Below are positions 44,014-53,374 of a stretch of 64,000 nt of DNA, piece by piece; position 1 is the stretch's first letter, and each line of letters starts with the position of its first letter. This stretch comes from Demequina phytophila (GTDB lineage Bacteria; Actinomycetota; Actinomycetes; Actinomycetales; Demequinaceae), in assembly GCF_000971135.1 (NCBI RefSeq), contig NZ_BBLW01000008.1, positions 62,001-126,000 of the forward strand. Reading direction: 5' to 3'. The notes below the pieces were generated by a model. That model had not been told where the DNA came from, searched no databases, and saw nothing but the letters and a program-made list of their open reading frames with translations. The position numbers and the translations under genes were made by a program.

Positions 44014-46547
44014 TGTTCCGCCTCGCCGTCAAGTCCGTCAAGCACAACCCCAAGCGGTTGGTGCTGACCGCGATCGCGGTCGCCCTGGGCGTCGCGCTCG
44101 CCGCGGCCACCTTCACCCTCACCAACGCGCTGTCGGGCGGGTTCCACCAGCTGTTCGAGGAGATCTACGCCGGCACCGACGTGATCGTCGAGGAGGCACC
44201 CTCCGACACCGACGAGGACGGGGACCAGTTCGCCGCCGGCGACTCCGTGTTCACCACCGACGACCTCGCCGCCGTGCAGGCGGTCGACGGCGTCGGCCTC
44301 GCGGTCGGCGGCATCCAGGTCATGGGGGCGGTGCTGCCCGCCGACTTCGAGCCCTCCGGCGACCTCATGGCCGCGGGCGGAGCGCCCAGCCAGCTGTTCA
44401 ACTGGGCGGGCGAGCCGCGCATCGACCAATCGACCCTGGTCGAGGGCCACGGCCCCGAGACCGACGAGCAGATCGTCCTCGACGTCGACAGCGCGCCGCG
44501 CCTGGGCTACGCGATCGGCGACCCGGTCGCCATCGCGACCGACTCCGGCGTGACCGAGCTCGAGCTGGTGGGCCTGGTCCGGTTCGGGGAGTCCAACTCG
44601 CTCCAGGGCGCGACGCTCGGCTACATGACCGAGGCGACCGCGTGGGAGCTCGCGCAGTCGGACGGCTACCAGAGCATCTCGGTGATCGTCTCCGACGGGG
44701 CCGACAAGGATGCGGTCGCCACCGCGATCTCCGACGTCATCCCCGACGGCACCCGCGCCATCACGGGCGAGGACAAGGCCGCCGAGCAGGCGCAGGAGCT
44801 CGACGACCTGCTCCAGTACATCGACATCTTCGCGATCGCGTTCGCGCTCATCGCGCTGTTCGTCGGCTCGTACATCATCGTCAACACGTTCCGCATCATC
44901 GTGACGCAGCGCACCCGCGAGTTCGGGCTGCTGCGCGCGATCGGCGTGAGCGGCCGCCAGCTGCGGACCATGATCCTGCTCGAGGCGCTCGTCATCGCGG
45001 TGGTCGCGTCGACCGTGGGCATCGCGCTCGGGTACCTGGGTGCGCTCGGCCTGTCCGCGGTGGTCGAGGCGGTGTCCGGCAACATCTTCGGCACCGTGAC
45101 CCTCCCGCTCGACGCGCTGCTCTGGGGCTACGCGCTCGGCGCGCTGGTCACGCTCATCGCGGCGCTCATGCCCGCGATCCATGCGTCGACCATCTCCCCG
45201 ATGGAGGCGCTACGGGAGTCCGCGACGGAGTCCAAGAAGCCGCTGCGCCTGCGCAACATCGTCGGAGGCGCGCTCGCGCTGCTGGGCGTGCTCGCGATCG
45301 TGGTGGGCCTCTACATGGACGTCCCGCGTCCCTATGTCTACGTGGGTGCGGGCGCGATGGTGCTCATCATCGGCGTGACGCTGCTCGCCGCGCAGGTCCT
45401 GGTGCCGCTCGCGTACGGGCTCAAGACGCTGCTCACGCGCCTGTTCCGAGTGGACGGCAAGCTCGCCGCCAACAACATCCGGCGCGAGCCGCGCCGCAGC
45501 GCCAACACGGCGGCGGCGCTCATGATCGGCGTGATGCTGCTCGCGCTGGTGTCCACGTTCACGGAGTCGCTCAAGAGCGTGGTCACCGACCAGTTCGCGA
45601 GCAGCGACGCGGACTTCTTCGTGCTGTCGACCCAGGGGGCCATCCCCGCGGGCGCGATCGACACGCTCGAGTCGCAGGACGGGGTCGCCTTCGTGACGTC
45701 GACCGGCATCGACTCGGCGCAGTACGACGGGGTCGGCTACGCCGTCGCGTCCATCGACCCCGAGACGGCCGATGCGGCGTTCGACTACAACAACGAGCCC
45801 GACTTCGACCAGCTGGACGGCGGCGTCTTCATCGACCCCGTGATCCAGGAGCTCGGCGTCGAGGTGGGCGACCAGGTCACGCTCGAGGGTGCGGAGGGCT
45901 CCGCGACGCTCGAGGTCACCGGCCTGTACCTCAACGAGGGCGACGCGAACTTCTGGGTCGACGAGGCCACGGGTGCCGAGCTGTTCGGCGAGTACGACAT
46001 CATCCAGGCGATGGTGGTGCTCGACGAGGGCGTCGACGCCGAGGCGGCCCAGGAGCAGCTGACGGAGGCCCTCGCCGCGGACTACCCGCTGGTGGTGCTC
46101 CAGGCCCCCGACGAGCTCGCGCAGTTCGCCAACCAGTTCATCGACCTGCTCCTCGGCGTGATCTCCGCGATGCTCGGCGCCGCGCTCATCATCGCGGTCC
46201 TGGGCGTGGCGAACACGCTCCTGCTCTCGGTGACGGAGCGCACCCGCGAGATCGGCCTGCTCCGCGCGGTCGGCGTGCGCCGCCGTTCCGTGCGTCGCAT
46301 GATCCGCATCGAGTCGCTGGTGATGGCGATCTTCGGCACCTTCCTCGGCATGATCCTGGGCGTGGGCCTGGGCGTCGCGCTGGTGAAGGCGCTCGAGGAG
46401 TTCGGCTTCTCGTCGGTCGCGATCCCGTGGACGTGGCTCGGGATCTACATGGTGCTGGCGATCGTCGCAGGCGTGGTGGCGGCCATGTCGCCCGCGCGCC
46501 GCGCGGCCAAGCTCGACATCCTGCAGGCGATCGCGTTCGACGGCTGA
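44013..46547 (+). CDS. FtsX-like ABC transporter permease with two FtsX domains
   Basis: 844-residue permease. Membrane segment at the N-terminus (LTAIAVALGVALAAATFTL), a large extracytoplasmic domain, a first FtsX core (about 265-400, IIVNTFRIIVTQRTREFGLLRAIG), central segments, a second large outer domain, and a second FtsX core at the C-terminus (TERTREIGLLRAVGVRRRSVR). Members of this family use mechanotransmission to export peptides, antibiotics or lipoproteins. Next to a NarL-type two-component system this suggests envelope-stress or antimicrobial defence. Confidence 0.93.
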   Translation: MFRLAVKSVKHNPKRLVLTAIAVALGVALAAATFTLTNALSGGFHQLFEEIYAGTDVIVEEAPSDTDEDGDQFAAGDSVFTTDDLAAVQAVDGVGLAVGGIQVMGAVLPADFEPSGDLMAAGGAPSQLFNWAGEPRIDQSTLVEGHGPETDEQIVLDVDSAPRLGYAIGDPVAIATDSGVTELELVGLVRFGESNSLQGATLGYMTEATAWELAQSDGYQSISVIVSDGADKDAVATAISDVIPDGTRAITGEDKAAEQAQELDDLLQYIDIFAIAFALIALFVGSYIIVNTFRIIVTQRTREFGLLRAIGVSGRQLRTMILLEALVIAVVASTVGIALGYLGALGLSAVVEAVSGNIFGTVTLPLDALLWGYALGALVTLIAALMPAIHASTISPMEALRESATESKKPLRLRNIVGGALALLGVLAIVVGLYMDVPRPYVYVGAGAMVLIIGVTLLAAQVLVPLAYGLKTLLTRLFRVDGKLAANNIRREPRRSANTAAALMIGVMLLALVSTFTESLKSVVTDQFASSDADFFVLSTQGAIPAGAIDTLESQDGVAFVTSTGIDSAQYDGVGYAVASIDPETADAAFDYNNEPDFDQLDGGVFIDPVIQELGVEVGDQVTLEGAEGSATLEVTGLYLNEGDANFWVDEATGAELFGEYDIIQAMVVLDEGVDAEAAQEQLTEALAADYPLVVLQAPDELAQFANQFIDLLLGVISAMLGAALIIAVLGVANTLLLSVTERTREIGLLRAVGVRRRSVRRMIRIESLVMAIFGTFLGMILGVGLGVALVKALEEFGFSSVAIPWTWLGIYMVLAIVAGVVAAMSPARRAAKLDILQAIAFDG

Positions 46548-46577
46548 CGGACGACCCGCCGGCGGCGGGACGATGCG

Positions 46578-46610
46578 GCGGCCCCCGGGGACACGATCCC
46601 CGGGGGCCGC
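46578..46610. terminator. Bidirectional terminator between FtsX-like permease and murB
   Basis: Perfect 13-bp arms (46578-46590, 46598-46610) and a 7-nt loop in the 74-bp gap between convergent genes. A GGGACGATGC motif abuts it (46567-46576). Confidence 0.8.
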
Positions 46611-46621
46611 TCGCGTCGGGA

Positions 46622-47668
46622 CTAGATCTCGACGCCCACCGCGACAGGCTCGGGGACCAGCGTGATGCCGTAGGCGTCGTGCACGCCGTCGCGGACCGCA
46701 TGCGCGAGCTCGACGATGTCCGCGGCGGTGGCCGCTCCCCTGTTGGTCAGCGCGAGGGTGTGCTTGGTCGACAACGCGGCCGGCGCATCGTCCCTCACGG
46801 CGAAGCCGCGCGAGAAGCCCGCGTGCTCGATCAGCCAGGCCGCGGACGTCTTCACCAGGCCGTCGGCAGCCGGGTAGCGCGGCGCGTCCGCCGGGACGGC
46901 CTCGGCGTGCACGATCGGGTTGGTGAAGAAGGAGCCGGCGCTCCAGGTGTCGTGGTCGGCGGGGTCGAGGACCATGCCCTTCGACGCGCGCAGCGCGAGA
47001 ACCGCCTCGCGGACGTCGACGATGGGCACGCGGGCGCCCGGCTCGACGCCGAGCGCGGTCGCGAGCTGCTGATAGCGAACCGGCGCGGACAGGCTCGCCA
47101 TCCGCGTGTGGAAGGTGACGTCGAGCACCACGTAGCGCGGCGTCGGACCCCACGGCCCGTGGGTCATGGATCGCTTGAGCATCGAGTCGCGGTAGCCGAA
47201 CTCGGCCTTGACCAGGGGAAGCGTCTTCACGGAGCCCGCCTCGCGGTCCCATGTGCGCACCACCGCCACGATGTCCTTGACCTCCGCGCCGTACGCCCCG
47301 ACGTTCTGGACGGGGGTGGCACCCGTCGAGCCGGGGATGCCCGACAGCGCCTCGAACCCGCTCCATTCGGACGCCACGGCCTGCGCCACCAGGGCGTCCC
47401 ACGGGGTGCCCGCGGCGGCGGTGATCGACAGGCCGCCGCACGCGCCGTCGTTGACCAGCGACACGTCCTCGCGGCGGTCGCGGACCACCACGCCGTCGAA
47501 GCCCTCGTCGGCGACGAGCAGATTGGAGCCGCCGCCGACCACCAGGAGCGGCGTGCCGTCGGCGTCGGCGGAGCGGACGGCGTCGATCAGCTCGGGCTCG
47601 CTGTGCGCCTCGCGCAGCTCGCGTGCCGGGCCCCCGACGCGCAGGGTGGTCAACGCGGCAAGATTCAT
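46622..47668 (-). CDS. murB: UDP-N-acetylmuramate dehydrogenase
   Basis: FAD/NADPH enzyme that reduces UDP-GlcNAc-enolpyruvate to UDP-MurNAc in peptidoglycan synthesis. 348 residues. FAD-binding motifs LLVVGGGSNLLVAD and SGIPGSTGATPVQNVGAYG, type I landmark FGYRDSMLK, the proton-donor serine in SAGSFFTNP and the final Glu in ITLVPEP. ATG at 47668 overlaps the stop of the MFS gene before it (ATGA). It carries one in-frame copy of the recurrent motif, encoding RDDA. Confidence 0.96.
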   Translation of the reverse strand: MNLAALTTLRVGGPARELREAHSEPELIDAVRSADADGTPLLVVGGGSNLLVADEGFDGVVVRDRREDVSLVNDGACGGLSITAAAGTPWDALVAQAVASEWSGFEALSGIPGSTGATPVQNVGAYGAEVKDIVAVVRTWDREAGSVKTLPLVKAEFGYRDSMLKRSMTHGPWGPTPRYVVLDVTFHTRMASLSAPVRYQQLATALGVEPGARVPIVDVREAVLALRASKGMVLDPADHDTWSAGSFFTNPIVHAEAVPADAPRYPAADGLVKTSAAWLIEHAGFSRGFAVRDDAPAALSTKHTLALTNRGAATAADIVELAHAVRDGVHDAYGITLVPEPVAVGVEI

Positions 47669-48924
47669 GCGCCCAGGGTATCCGCGCCCCGATCCCCCTC
47701 CTCGCCGCGCAGCCGCGCCTGGGTCGCGGCCGGCTCGGGCGGACGGGCGGCCGACGCGAGCGCGACCATCGCCCCCGCCGCGACCACGCTCACCAGCAGA
47801 GCCTGGCGCAGGGGGACCTGCTCCGCGATGAGCCCGATCACCTGCGGCATCGTGAGGCCCGCGATGGTGCCGAAGGCGGCGACGGCAGCGACGCGGGCGG
47901 TCGCGTGGCTGCGCTCGTCGGCGGCGGCGGAGATGGCCAGCGGATAGCCCATGGACACGCCCGCGCCCCACACCAGCATCGCCACCGGCACGGCCCAGAA
48001 GGTGGGGGTGAACGCGAAGATCAGCGCGCCGACCGTCACCAGCGAGCCGCACGCGCGCAGCACCGTCACCCTGCCCCAGCGGTCGACCACCCGCGTGCCC
48101 ATCAGCCTGGCGATGCTCTGCGCCACCACCAGGAATGCGTAGAAGGCCGCCGCGAGCGCCTCGGTCCTGCCGAAGTCGTCGACGATCCCGAGCGGCACCC
48201 AGTTCGCCGCCCCCATCTCGACCGTGAACGCGCAGAAGAGGATGAACCCGAGCGCCAGCGTCCGCCGCTCGCGCGCCGCGACCTTGAGCGTCACGAACAG
48301 ACCGTCGCGCCGCTCGACGCTGTCGACGTCCGGGCGCGCGCCGTCGAGGATCGCCACCCTCGACAGCACCAGGTAGGCCGCACCCACCACGGTGACGTTG
48401 ACCGCGTAATGCACCGGCACCGCGACGTCTGCGAACGAGTACAGCGCCCCGATCCCCACCCCCGCGAGCAACGCGAGCGAGAACACGGCGTGGAATTGGG
48501 ACAGGATCGACCGACCCACATGGCGCTCGACGGTGGCCGCCTCGGCGTTGGAGAGCGCGTTGAGCGTCTCGAACGAGCCCAGCGCGAAGAACAGCGCGAG
48601 CGCGAAGCCGATCCACGTGCCGAGGTGCGCGGCGAGGCCCATGGCCCAGAACGCGAGCACGATCCCGACGGAGGCGACCCGCACCAGCCTCAGCGACCCG
48701 AACCTCGCCACCAGCCCGCCCAGCAGCGAGAACGCCATGAGTCCGCCCAGGGATCCCACGATGAACAGCGCGGCGAGCCCCGCAGGTGTGACGCCGAGGG
48801 CGTCGCGGACGCTCGGGACCCGCGAGACGTAGGTGCCGAGCATCAGGCCCATGCCGGCGAAGAACACCATCAGGCTGATCCTGGACGCGCGGACACGCCG
48901 CGCGTCGATCCGCGCTGGCGCCAT
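47665..48924 (-). CDS. MFS transporter, YbjJ-like (paralogue 1)
   Basis: 419-residue major facilitator with about 12 membrane helices. First helix FFAGMGLMLGTYVSRVPSVR and the second-half motif MGTRVVDRWGRV are like YbjJ-type permeases. Substrate unknown. Translationally coupled to murB by a four-base overlap, so both come from one message. It is 68 bp downstream of a second MFS gene of the same subfamily. Confidence 0.88.
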   Translation of the reverse strand: MAPARIDARRVRASRISLMVFFAGMGLMLGTYVSRVPSVRDALGVTPAGLAALFIVGSLGGLMAFSLLGGLVARFGSLRLVRVASVGIVLAFWAMGLAAHLGTWIGFALALFFALGSFETLNALSNAEAATVERHVGRSILSQFHAVFSLALLAGVGIGALYSFADVAVPVHYAVNVTVVGAAYLVLSRVAILDGARPDVDSVERRDGLFVTLKVAARERRTLALGFILFCAFTVEMGAANWVPLGIVDDFGRTEALAAAFYAFLVVAQSIARLMGTRVVDRWGRVTVLRACGSLVTVGALIFAFTPTFWAVPVAMLVWGAGVSMGYPLAISAAADERSHATARVAAVAAFGTIAGLTMPQVIGLIAEQVPLRQALLVSVVAAGAMVALASAARPPEPAATQARLRGEEGDRGADTLGA

Positions 48925-48992
48925 GCCTCCCCCTCCGCACCGTCCCCCAGCGATCCGGACCCGTTCGACGCTAGCAGGAGGTCCCGGCGGTG

Positions 48993-50348
48993 TCAGGGGG
49001 AACGGCGCTCGACCACGGCCTGCACCCCCTCCTCGGGCAGCGCCTGCACCGGCTCGATGCCGTCGGCGATGACGGCGGCCGCGGCGTCGCGGTCGGCCTC
49101 GGCGTCGATCGAGATCGCGGCCGCGCGCTCCCGCCGCGCGAGCGCGCGCTGCGACCGGAACAGCGGGCCGGCAGCCCGCACCGCACGGGCGAGCAGGAAC
49201 GAGACGAGCGCGGCGGGCACCGTGACGAGCAGCGCCCTGCGCAGCTCCACGAGGTCGCCGAGGTGGCCGATCACCTGCGGCATCACCAGGCCCGCGATGG
49301 TGGAGAACGAGGACACGGCCGCGACCCGGGCGGCGGCACGGTCGGGCTCGTCGGACGCCGCGGAGAAGCCGATGGGCACGCCGAGCGCCGCACCCAACCC
49401 CCACAGCACCATGCCCACCGGCACCAGCCACAGCCCCGGCGCGAACGCGAACATGGTCACCCCCGCGATCACCAGCGTGGCGGACACCCGCAGCGTCACC
49501 ACGCGGCCCAGGCGGCCGATGACCGCGGCCCCGCTCCAGCGCAGCGTCACCATCGCGACCACGAAGACCCAGTAGAGGAGGTCACCGATCGCCTCGGGCT
49601 GGTCGAACCCCTCGACGACCGCGAGCGACGCCCACTGCGCCGCCGCTCCCTCGATGGTCGACGCGCAGAACACGATCACGCCGATGAGCACCACGCGCCG
49701 GTCGCGGTACTCGTCCCGTGCGGCGGCGAACGGGCCGCCCAGGCCCGGCCGCGCATCGTCGGGGCGCGGCCTGCCGTCCATGACGGCGGCCGGCAGGACC
49801 GCGAGACGCAGCGCGGTGAGCGCGACCCCGACCCCCGCGAAGTGCCACACGGGCGCGATGCCGAGGTGCGAGATCCACGCGCCGAGCGCGAGCCCCATCG
49901 CCATGCCCACCGAGAACGCGGCGTGGAACTGCGGCAGGACCGCGCGCCCCATCGCCCGCTCCACGGCCGCTGCCTCCGCGTTCATGCTGACGTTGGTGAA
50001 CGCGAATCCCACGGAGACCGCGAACGACGCGACCGCGAACCACGCCTGCGAGCCCCACGCCGTCGCGGCGCCGAGCAGCAGGATCGCGCCGAGGAACCCG
50101 AAGGACGACCACCACAGCAGCGCACGCGTCCCGAAGCGCGCGACCATCCACCCGGTCACCAGCAGGGCGCACAGCGCACCGAGCGCGCCGAAGAGCAGCA
50201 GCCGCGCGAGCTCGCCGGTGCTCACGTCGAGCAGCGTCGTGATGGTCGGGTAGCGCGACACCTGGGTCGCCATGAAGACGCCCATGATCCAGAACAGGGC
50301 GAGCACGCCGCGGCGGGCGGCCGCGATGCGGGCAGGGCGGTGGGTCAT
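48993..50348 (-). CDS. MFS transporter, YbjJ-like (paralogue 2)
   Basis: 451-residue major facilitator, similar in layout to the next gene (VSRYPTITTLLDVSTGEL; VGFAFTNVSMNAEAAAVER; LRVSATLVIAGVTMFAFAPG). About 12 helices, then a charged cytoplasmic tail of some 60 residues. Divergent from the LacI-family gene with 93 bp between starts, so it and probably the following MFS-murB genes may be controlled by it. Confidence 0.88.
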   Translation of the reverse strand: MTHRPARIAAARRGVLALFWIMGVFMATQVSRYPTITTLLDVSTGELARLLLFGALGALCALLVTGWMVARFGTRALLWWSSFGFLGAILLLGAATAWGSQAWFAVASFAVSVGFAFTNVSMNAEAAAVERAMGRAVLPQFHAAFSVGMAMGLALGAWISHLGIAPVWHFAGVGVALTALRLAVLPAAVMDGRPRPDDARPGLGGPFAAARDEYRDRRVVLIGVIVFCASTIEGAAAQWASLAVVEGFDQPEAIGDLLYWVFVVAMVTLRWSGAAVIGRLGRVVTLRVSATLVIAGVTMFAFAPGLWLVPVGMVLWGLGAALGVPIGFSAASDEPDRAAARVAAVSSFSTIAGLVMPQVIGHLGDLVELRRALLVTVPAALVSFLLARAVRAAGPLFRSQRALARRERAAAISIDAEADRDAAAAVIADGIEPVQALPEEGVQAVVERRSP

Positions 50349-50441
50349 GGCTCCCTCGGGACGATGCGCGGCGCGGCCGTGGCGCGGATGGTCGGGCGGG
50401 CGGCGCTAACCTGGGTGCTGACCGAGCCGAGGGAGAGCCGC

Positions 50442-51506
50442 GTGACGCGCACACGCCGACCGACGATGGCCGACGTCGCCGCGAGGGCGGGCGTGTCGCT
50501 GTCCACTGTATCCCTCACCTACTCGGGCGCCGGACCGCTGTCCGCGGAGACCCGTGCGAAGGTCGAGAAGGCCGCCGAGGAGCTCGGCTACGCGGGCCCG
50601 GCGCCTCACGCGCGGGCGCTGCGTTCGGGGCGCACCGGGGTGGTCGGCGTGGTCATCCACGAACGGCTCCAGCTGTCCTTCCGCGACCCGCTGATGCTGC
50701 GCATCATGGACGGCCTGGTCGGAGACCTGGGGCAGATGGGCCTGGGCGTGCTGCTCATCCCCACCCCCACGGGCGAGCCGGGCGAGCGCAGCCTGCTCGA
50801 GACCGCCGCGATGGACGCCGCCGTGCTGCTGCGCGTGCGCGACCACGACGGCGAGCCGGCCATCGACATCCTCCGCAGGCGCGGGCTGCCCATGGTGGTG
50901 ATGGAGGGCGAGGCCCCCGCCGGCGCCGGCGTGCTCGAGATCGACGACCGCGGCGCGACGGCGGAGCTGATCCGCCACCTCGTGTCGCTCGGGCACACGC
51001 GGATCGGGACCATCACGCTGCCCGCGGGGCTCGACGGCGAGACGCGCGTGGTCCCGTTGGACGAGGCGCTCGCGAAGACCGCGTGGACCCCGGTCCACCG
51101 CCGGCTCGAGGCGTTCGCCGAGGCGGGCGTCGAGCCGTGCGTGGTGGTCGAGGCGCGTGCGTCGATCGTCGCGGAGGGCATCGCGGCCGCGCACCTCGCG
51201 CTGGCGTCGGAGCCGCGGCCCACCGCCCTGGTGTGCCAGTCGGACCTGCTCGCCGGAGGCGCGATCATCGCGGCGCGCGAGCTCGACATCCAGGTGCCGC
51301 AGCAGCTGTCCGTGACCGGCTTCGACGGCATCGAGCTGCCTTGGATCGCGCCGCACGAGCTCACGACGCAGGTGCAGGACGCGGAGGCCAAGGGTCACGC
51401 GCTCGCCGCAGAGGTGGCGGCGCTGCTGCGGGGCGAGTCGCCGGCTCCGGTGATCATGCCGCTCGAGCTGCGCATCGGATCCACCACGGCGCCCGCGCCG
51501 CGCTGA
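50442..51506 (+). CDS. LacI-family transcriptional regulator
   Basis: 354 residues. N-terminal helix-turn-helix and hinge (MADVAARAGVSLSTVSLTYSG; RAKVEKAAEELGY) followed by a periplasmic-binding-protein-like effector domain (HTRIGTITLPAG; PTALVCQSDLLAGG; LSVTGFDGIELPW). GTG at 50442 has GGGAG six bases upstream. ATG at 50466 is the alternative. Probably represses the divergent MFS gene. The ligand is unknown, and no clear LacI operator was found in the 93-bp gap. Confidence 0.92.
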   Translation: MTRTRRPTMADVAARAGVSLSTVSLTYSGAGPLSAETRAKVEKAAEELGYAGPAPHARALRSGRTGVVGVVIHERLQLSFRDPLMLRIMDGLVGDLGQMGLGVLLIPTPTGEPGERSLLETAAMDAAVLLRVRDHDGEPAIDILRRRGLPMVVMEGEAPAGAGVLEIDDRGATAELIRHLVSLGHTRIGTITLPAGLDGETRVVPLDEALAKTAWTPVHRRLEAFAEAGVEPCVVVEARASIVAEGIAAAHLALASEPRPTALVCQSDLLAGGAIIAARELDIQVPQQLSVTGFDGIELPWIAPHELTTQVQDAEAKGHALAAEVAALLRGESPAPVIMPLELRIGSTTAPAPR

Positions 51507-51546
51507 GGCCGCGCGCCCAGGCGACGCGCCCCGGGCTCCCCGTCGT

Positions 51547-51634
51547 GCATGCAGGCGCGTGGCGGATTCGGTCCTGCATACGGGTCGCCGCGCCTCGCAT
51601 GCAGGATTGTTGAACCGGCGATCCTGCATGCAGG
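51547..51634. repeat. Palindromic CATGCAGG repeat element, copy 1
   Basis: Contains GCATGCAGGAT (51597-51607) and its perfect complement ATCCTGCATGC (51621-51631) around a 13-nt loop, plus related copies at 51547-51555 and 51572-51580. Positions 51597-51634 match 61441-61478 at 31 of 38 bases without gaps. Confidence 0.75.
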
Positions 51635-51680
51635 GCGCGAACGCCTACCCTCACGTTGCCCGGACACGGCCCGGACGCGC

Positions 51681-51717
51681 CGCGGCCCCGGCCCTCACGG
51701 GGAGGGCCGGGGCCGCG
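51681..51717. terminator. Bidirectional terminator between lacI-family gene and NCS2 gene
   Basis: Perfect 15-bp arms (51681-51695, 51703-51717) with a 7-nt loop between convergent genes. Confidence 0.8.
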
Positions 51718-51733
51718 GTCGACGATGCGCGGG

Positions 51734-53197
51734 TCAGCCGAGCACGTTCATGATCGGTCCCATCGCGAAGTACACGACGAAGGCGGCCGCGGTGCCCCAC
51801 ATGAGCGGGTGCACCTTCTTGGCGGCGCCGGTCGCGACCTGCAGCACCACGAACGAGATGAAGCCCGCGCCGATGCCCACGGAGATCGAGTAGCCGAACG
51901 GCATGAGGATGAACGTGAGGAACGCGGGGATCGCGATCCGGTAGTCCTTCCAGTCGATGCCCGTCACCTGGGAGACCATGAGGAAGCCGACGACCACCAG
52001 AACGGGGGTGGCGGCCTCGAACGGCACCATGTCGTACAGCGGCGTGAGGAACGTCGACAGCAGGAACGCGATGCCGGTCACGACCGACGCGAGGCCCGTG
52101 CGGGCGCCGTCGCCGACACCCGCCGCGGACTCGATGTACGTCGTGTTGGACGAGACGGAGCCGAGGCCGCCGCCGACCGCGCCGAGCGAGTCGACCATCA
52201 GGATCTGCTGCGAGCGCGGCGGGTTGCCCTCGGCGTCGTTGAGACCGGCCTCGGCGCCCACGGCGGTCATGGTGCCCATGGTGTCGAAGAAGTCGGCCAT
52301 GAGCAGCGAGAAGACGATCAGCGCGGCGGTGAGGAACGGCAGCGAGGTGAAGCCACCGAAGAGGTCCACCTGGCCGATGAGCGAGAAGTCAGGCAGCGAC
52401 GCGACCGCGGCCGGCGCCTGCGGGATCACGAGGGCCCAGTCGTTCGCGACGGCCGGGTCCGCGCCCAGGGTCAGCACGGACTGGATGACGAATGCGACCG
52501 CGGTCGCGACCACGATCGAGATGAGCAGCGCGCCGCGCACCTTCTTCACCATGAGGATGATCGCGGTGAACAGGCCGACCACGAAGACGACCATGGGCCA
52601 CGAGCCGATGTACCCGCCGATGCCGAACTCGGTGGGCGTCGCACCCGACGCGGGGATGCGGACCATGCCCGCGTCGAACAGGCCGATGAAGGCGAGGAAC
52701 AGGCCGATGCCGACGGCGATCGCGGTCTTGAGGAACGCCGGCACGGCCGCGAACACGGCCTTCCGGAAGCCGGTCATCACGAGGATGGTGATGATGACGC
52801 CCTCGATGACCACGAAGCCCATGGCCTGCTGCCACGTCATGCCCTCGCGGGTCGCGATGCCGTACGCGACGAACGCGTTCAGGCCCAGGCCCGTCGCGAG
52901 CGCGAGCGGGAACCGCGCCCACACGCCCATGAGGATGGTGAGGACGCCGGCGATGAGCGCCGTGGCGGCCGCCACGAGCGCGGTGTTCGGCTCGGTGCCG
53001 CCGCCAAGGTAGTGGCCGGTGCTGTCCGGGACGGTGCCGATGATGATCGGGTTCAGCACGACGATGTACGCCATGGTGAAGAACGTGGTGAGACCGCCGC
53101 GGATCTCGCGGCCGATCGTCGAGCCACGCTGGGTGATCTCGAAGTACGAGTCGAGGCGGCCGGCGATCCCGGTCCGCTCCTCGGTGGTGGCGCTCAT
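51734..53197 (-). CDS. NCS2-family purine permease (AzgA-like)
   Basis: 487-residue membrane protein with about 12-14 helices. AzgA/PbuG-type landmarks: STIGREIRGGLTTFFTMAYI, TGLGLNAFVAYGI, DFFDTMGTMTAVGAEAGL, SNTTYIESAAGVGDGARTG, TPVLVVVGFLM. The family imports adenine, guanine or hypoxanthine by proton symport. ATG at 53197 (MSATTEERTG) is preferred, with GAGAGGG before it. The upstream GTG/ATG region would add ten residues. A hairpin lies in its leader. Confidence 0.92.
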   Translation of the reverse strand: MSATTEERTGIAGRLDSYFEITQRGSTIGREIRGGLTTFFTMAYIVVLNPIIIGTVPDSTGHYLGGGTEPNTALVAAATALIAGVLTILMGVWARFPLALATGLGLNAFVAYGIATREGMTWQQAMGFVVIEGVIITILVMTGFRKAVFAAVPAFLKTAIAVGIGLFLAFIGLFDAGMVRIPASGATPTEFGIGGYIGSWPMVVFVVGLFTAIILMVKKVRGALLISIVVATAVAFVIQSVLTLGADPAVANDWALVIPQAPAAVASLPDFSLIGQVDLFGGFTSLPFLTAALIVFSLLMADFFDTMGTMTAVGAEAGLNDAEGNPPRSQQILMVDSLGAVGGGLGSVSSNTTYIESAAGVGDGARTGLASVVTGIAFLLSTFLTPLYDMVPFEAATPVLVVVGFLMVSQVTGIDWKDYRIAIPAFLTFILMPFGYSISVGIGAGFISFVVLQVATGAAKKVHPLMWGTAAAFVVYFAMGPIMNVLG

Positions 53198-53235
53198 GTG
53201 CCCTCTCTGACGCAGGGGAGAGCGCACGTCATCGA

Positions 53236-53270
53236 CGCTCTCCCGGGGATGGTGCGATCCCGGGGGAGCG
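53236..53270 (-). promoter_or_regulatory. Hairpin in the leader of the purine permease gene
   Basis: 12-base arms (about 53236-53247 and 53259-53270) with one mismatch and a short loop, about 40 bp before the start codon. Position suggests an attenuator or RNA switch, but the conserved bases of the purine riboswitch were not seen. Confidence 0.4.
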
Positions 53271-53374
53271 ACGCTAAAGCCGCATGCGTCGGGGACGCGC
53301 GACCGGATCTCGCGCGGTCACCCTACCCCGTCGCGGACGGGACCGATGACAGTCGCGTCACCCGGTGACACCGC

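Noticed and set aside
44642-47947. Open frame of about 1,100 codons on the plus strand
   Set aside because: It is an out-of-frame shadow of the FtsX-like permease running into antisense of murB, with arginine/glycine-rich random composition.
53198-53374. Purine riboswitch before the NCS2 gene
   Set aside because: The conserved three-way-junction bases and loop-loop sequences of the purine riboswitch were not recognised; only a simple hairpin is present.
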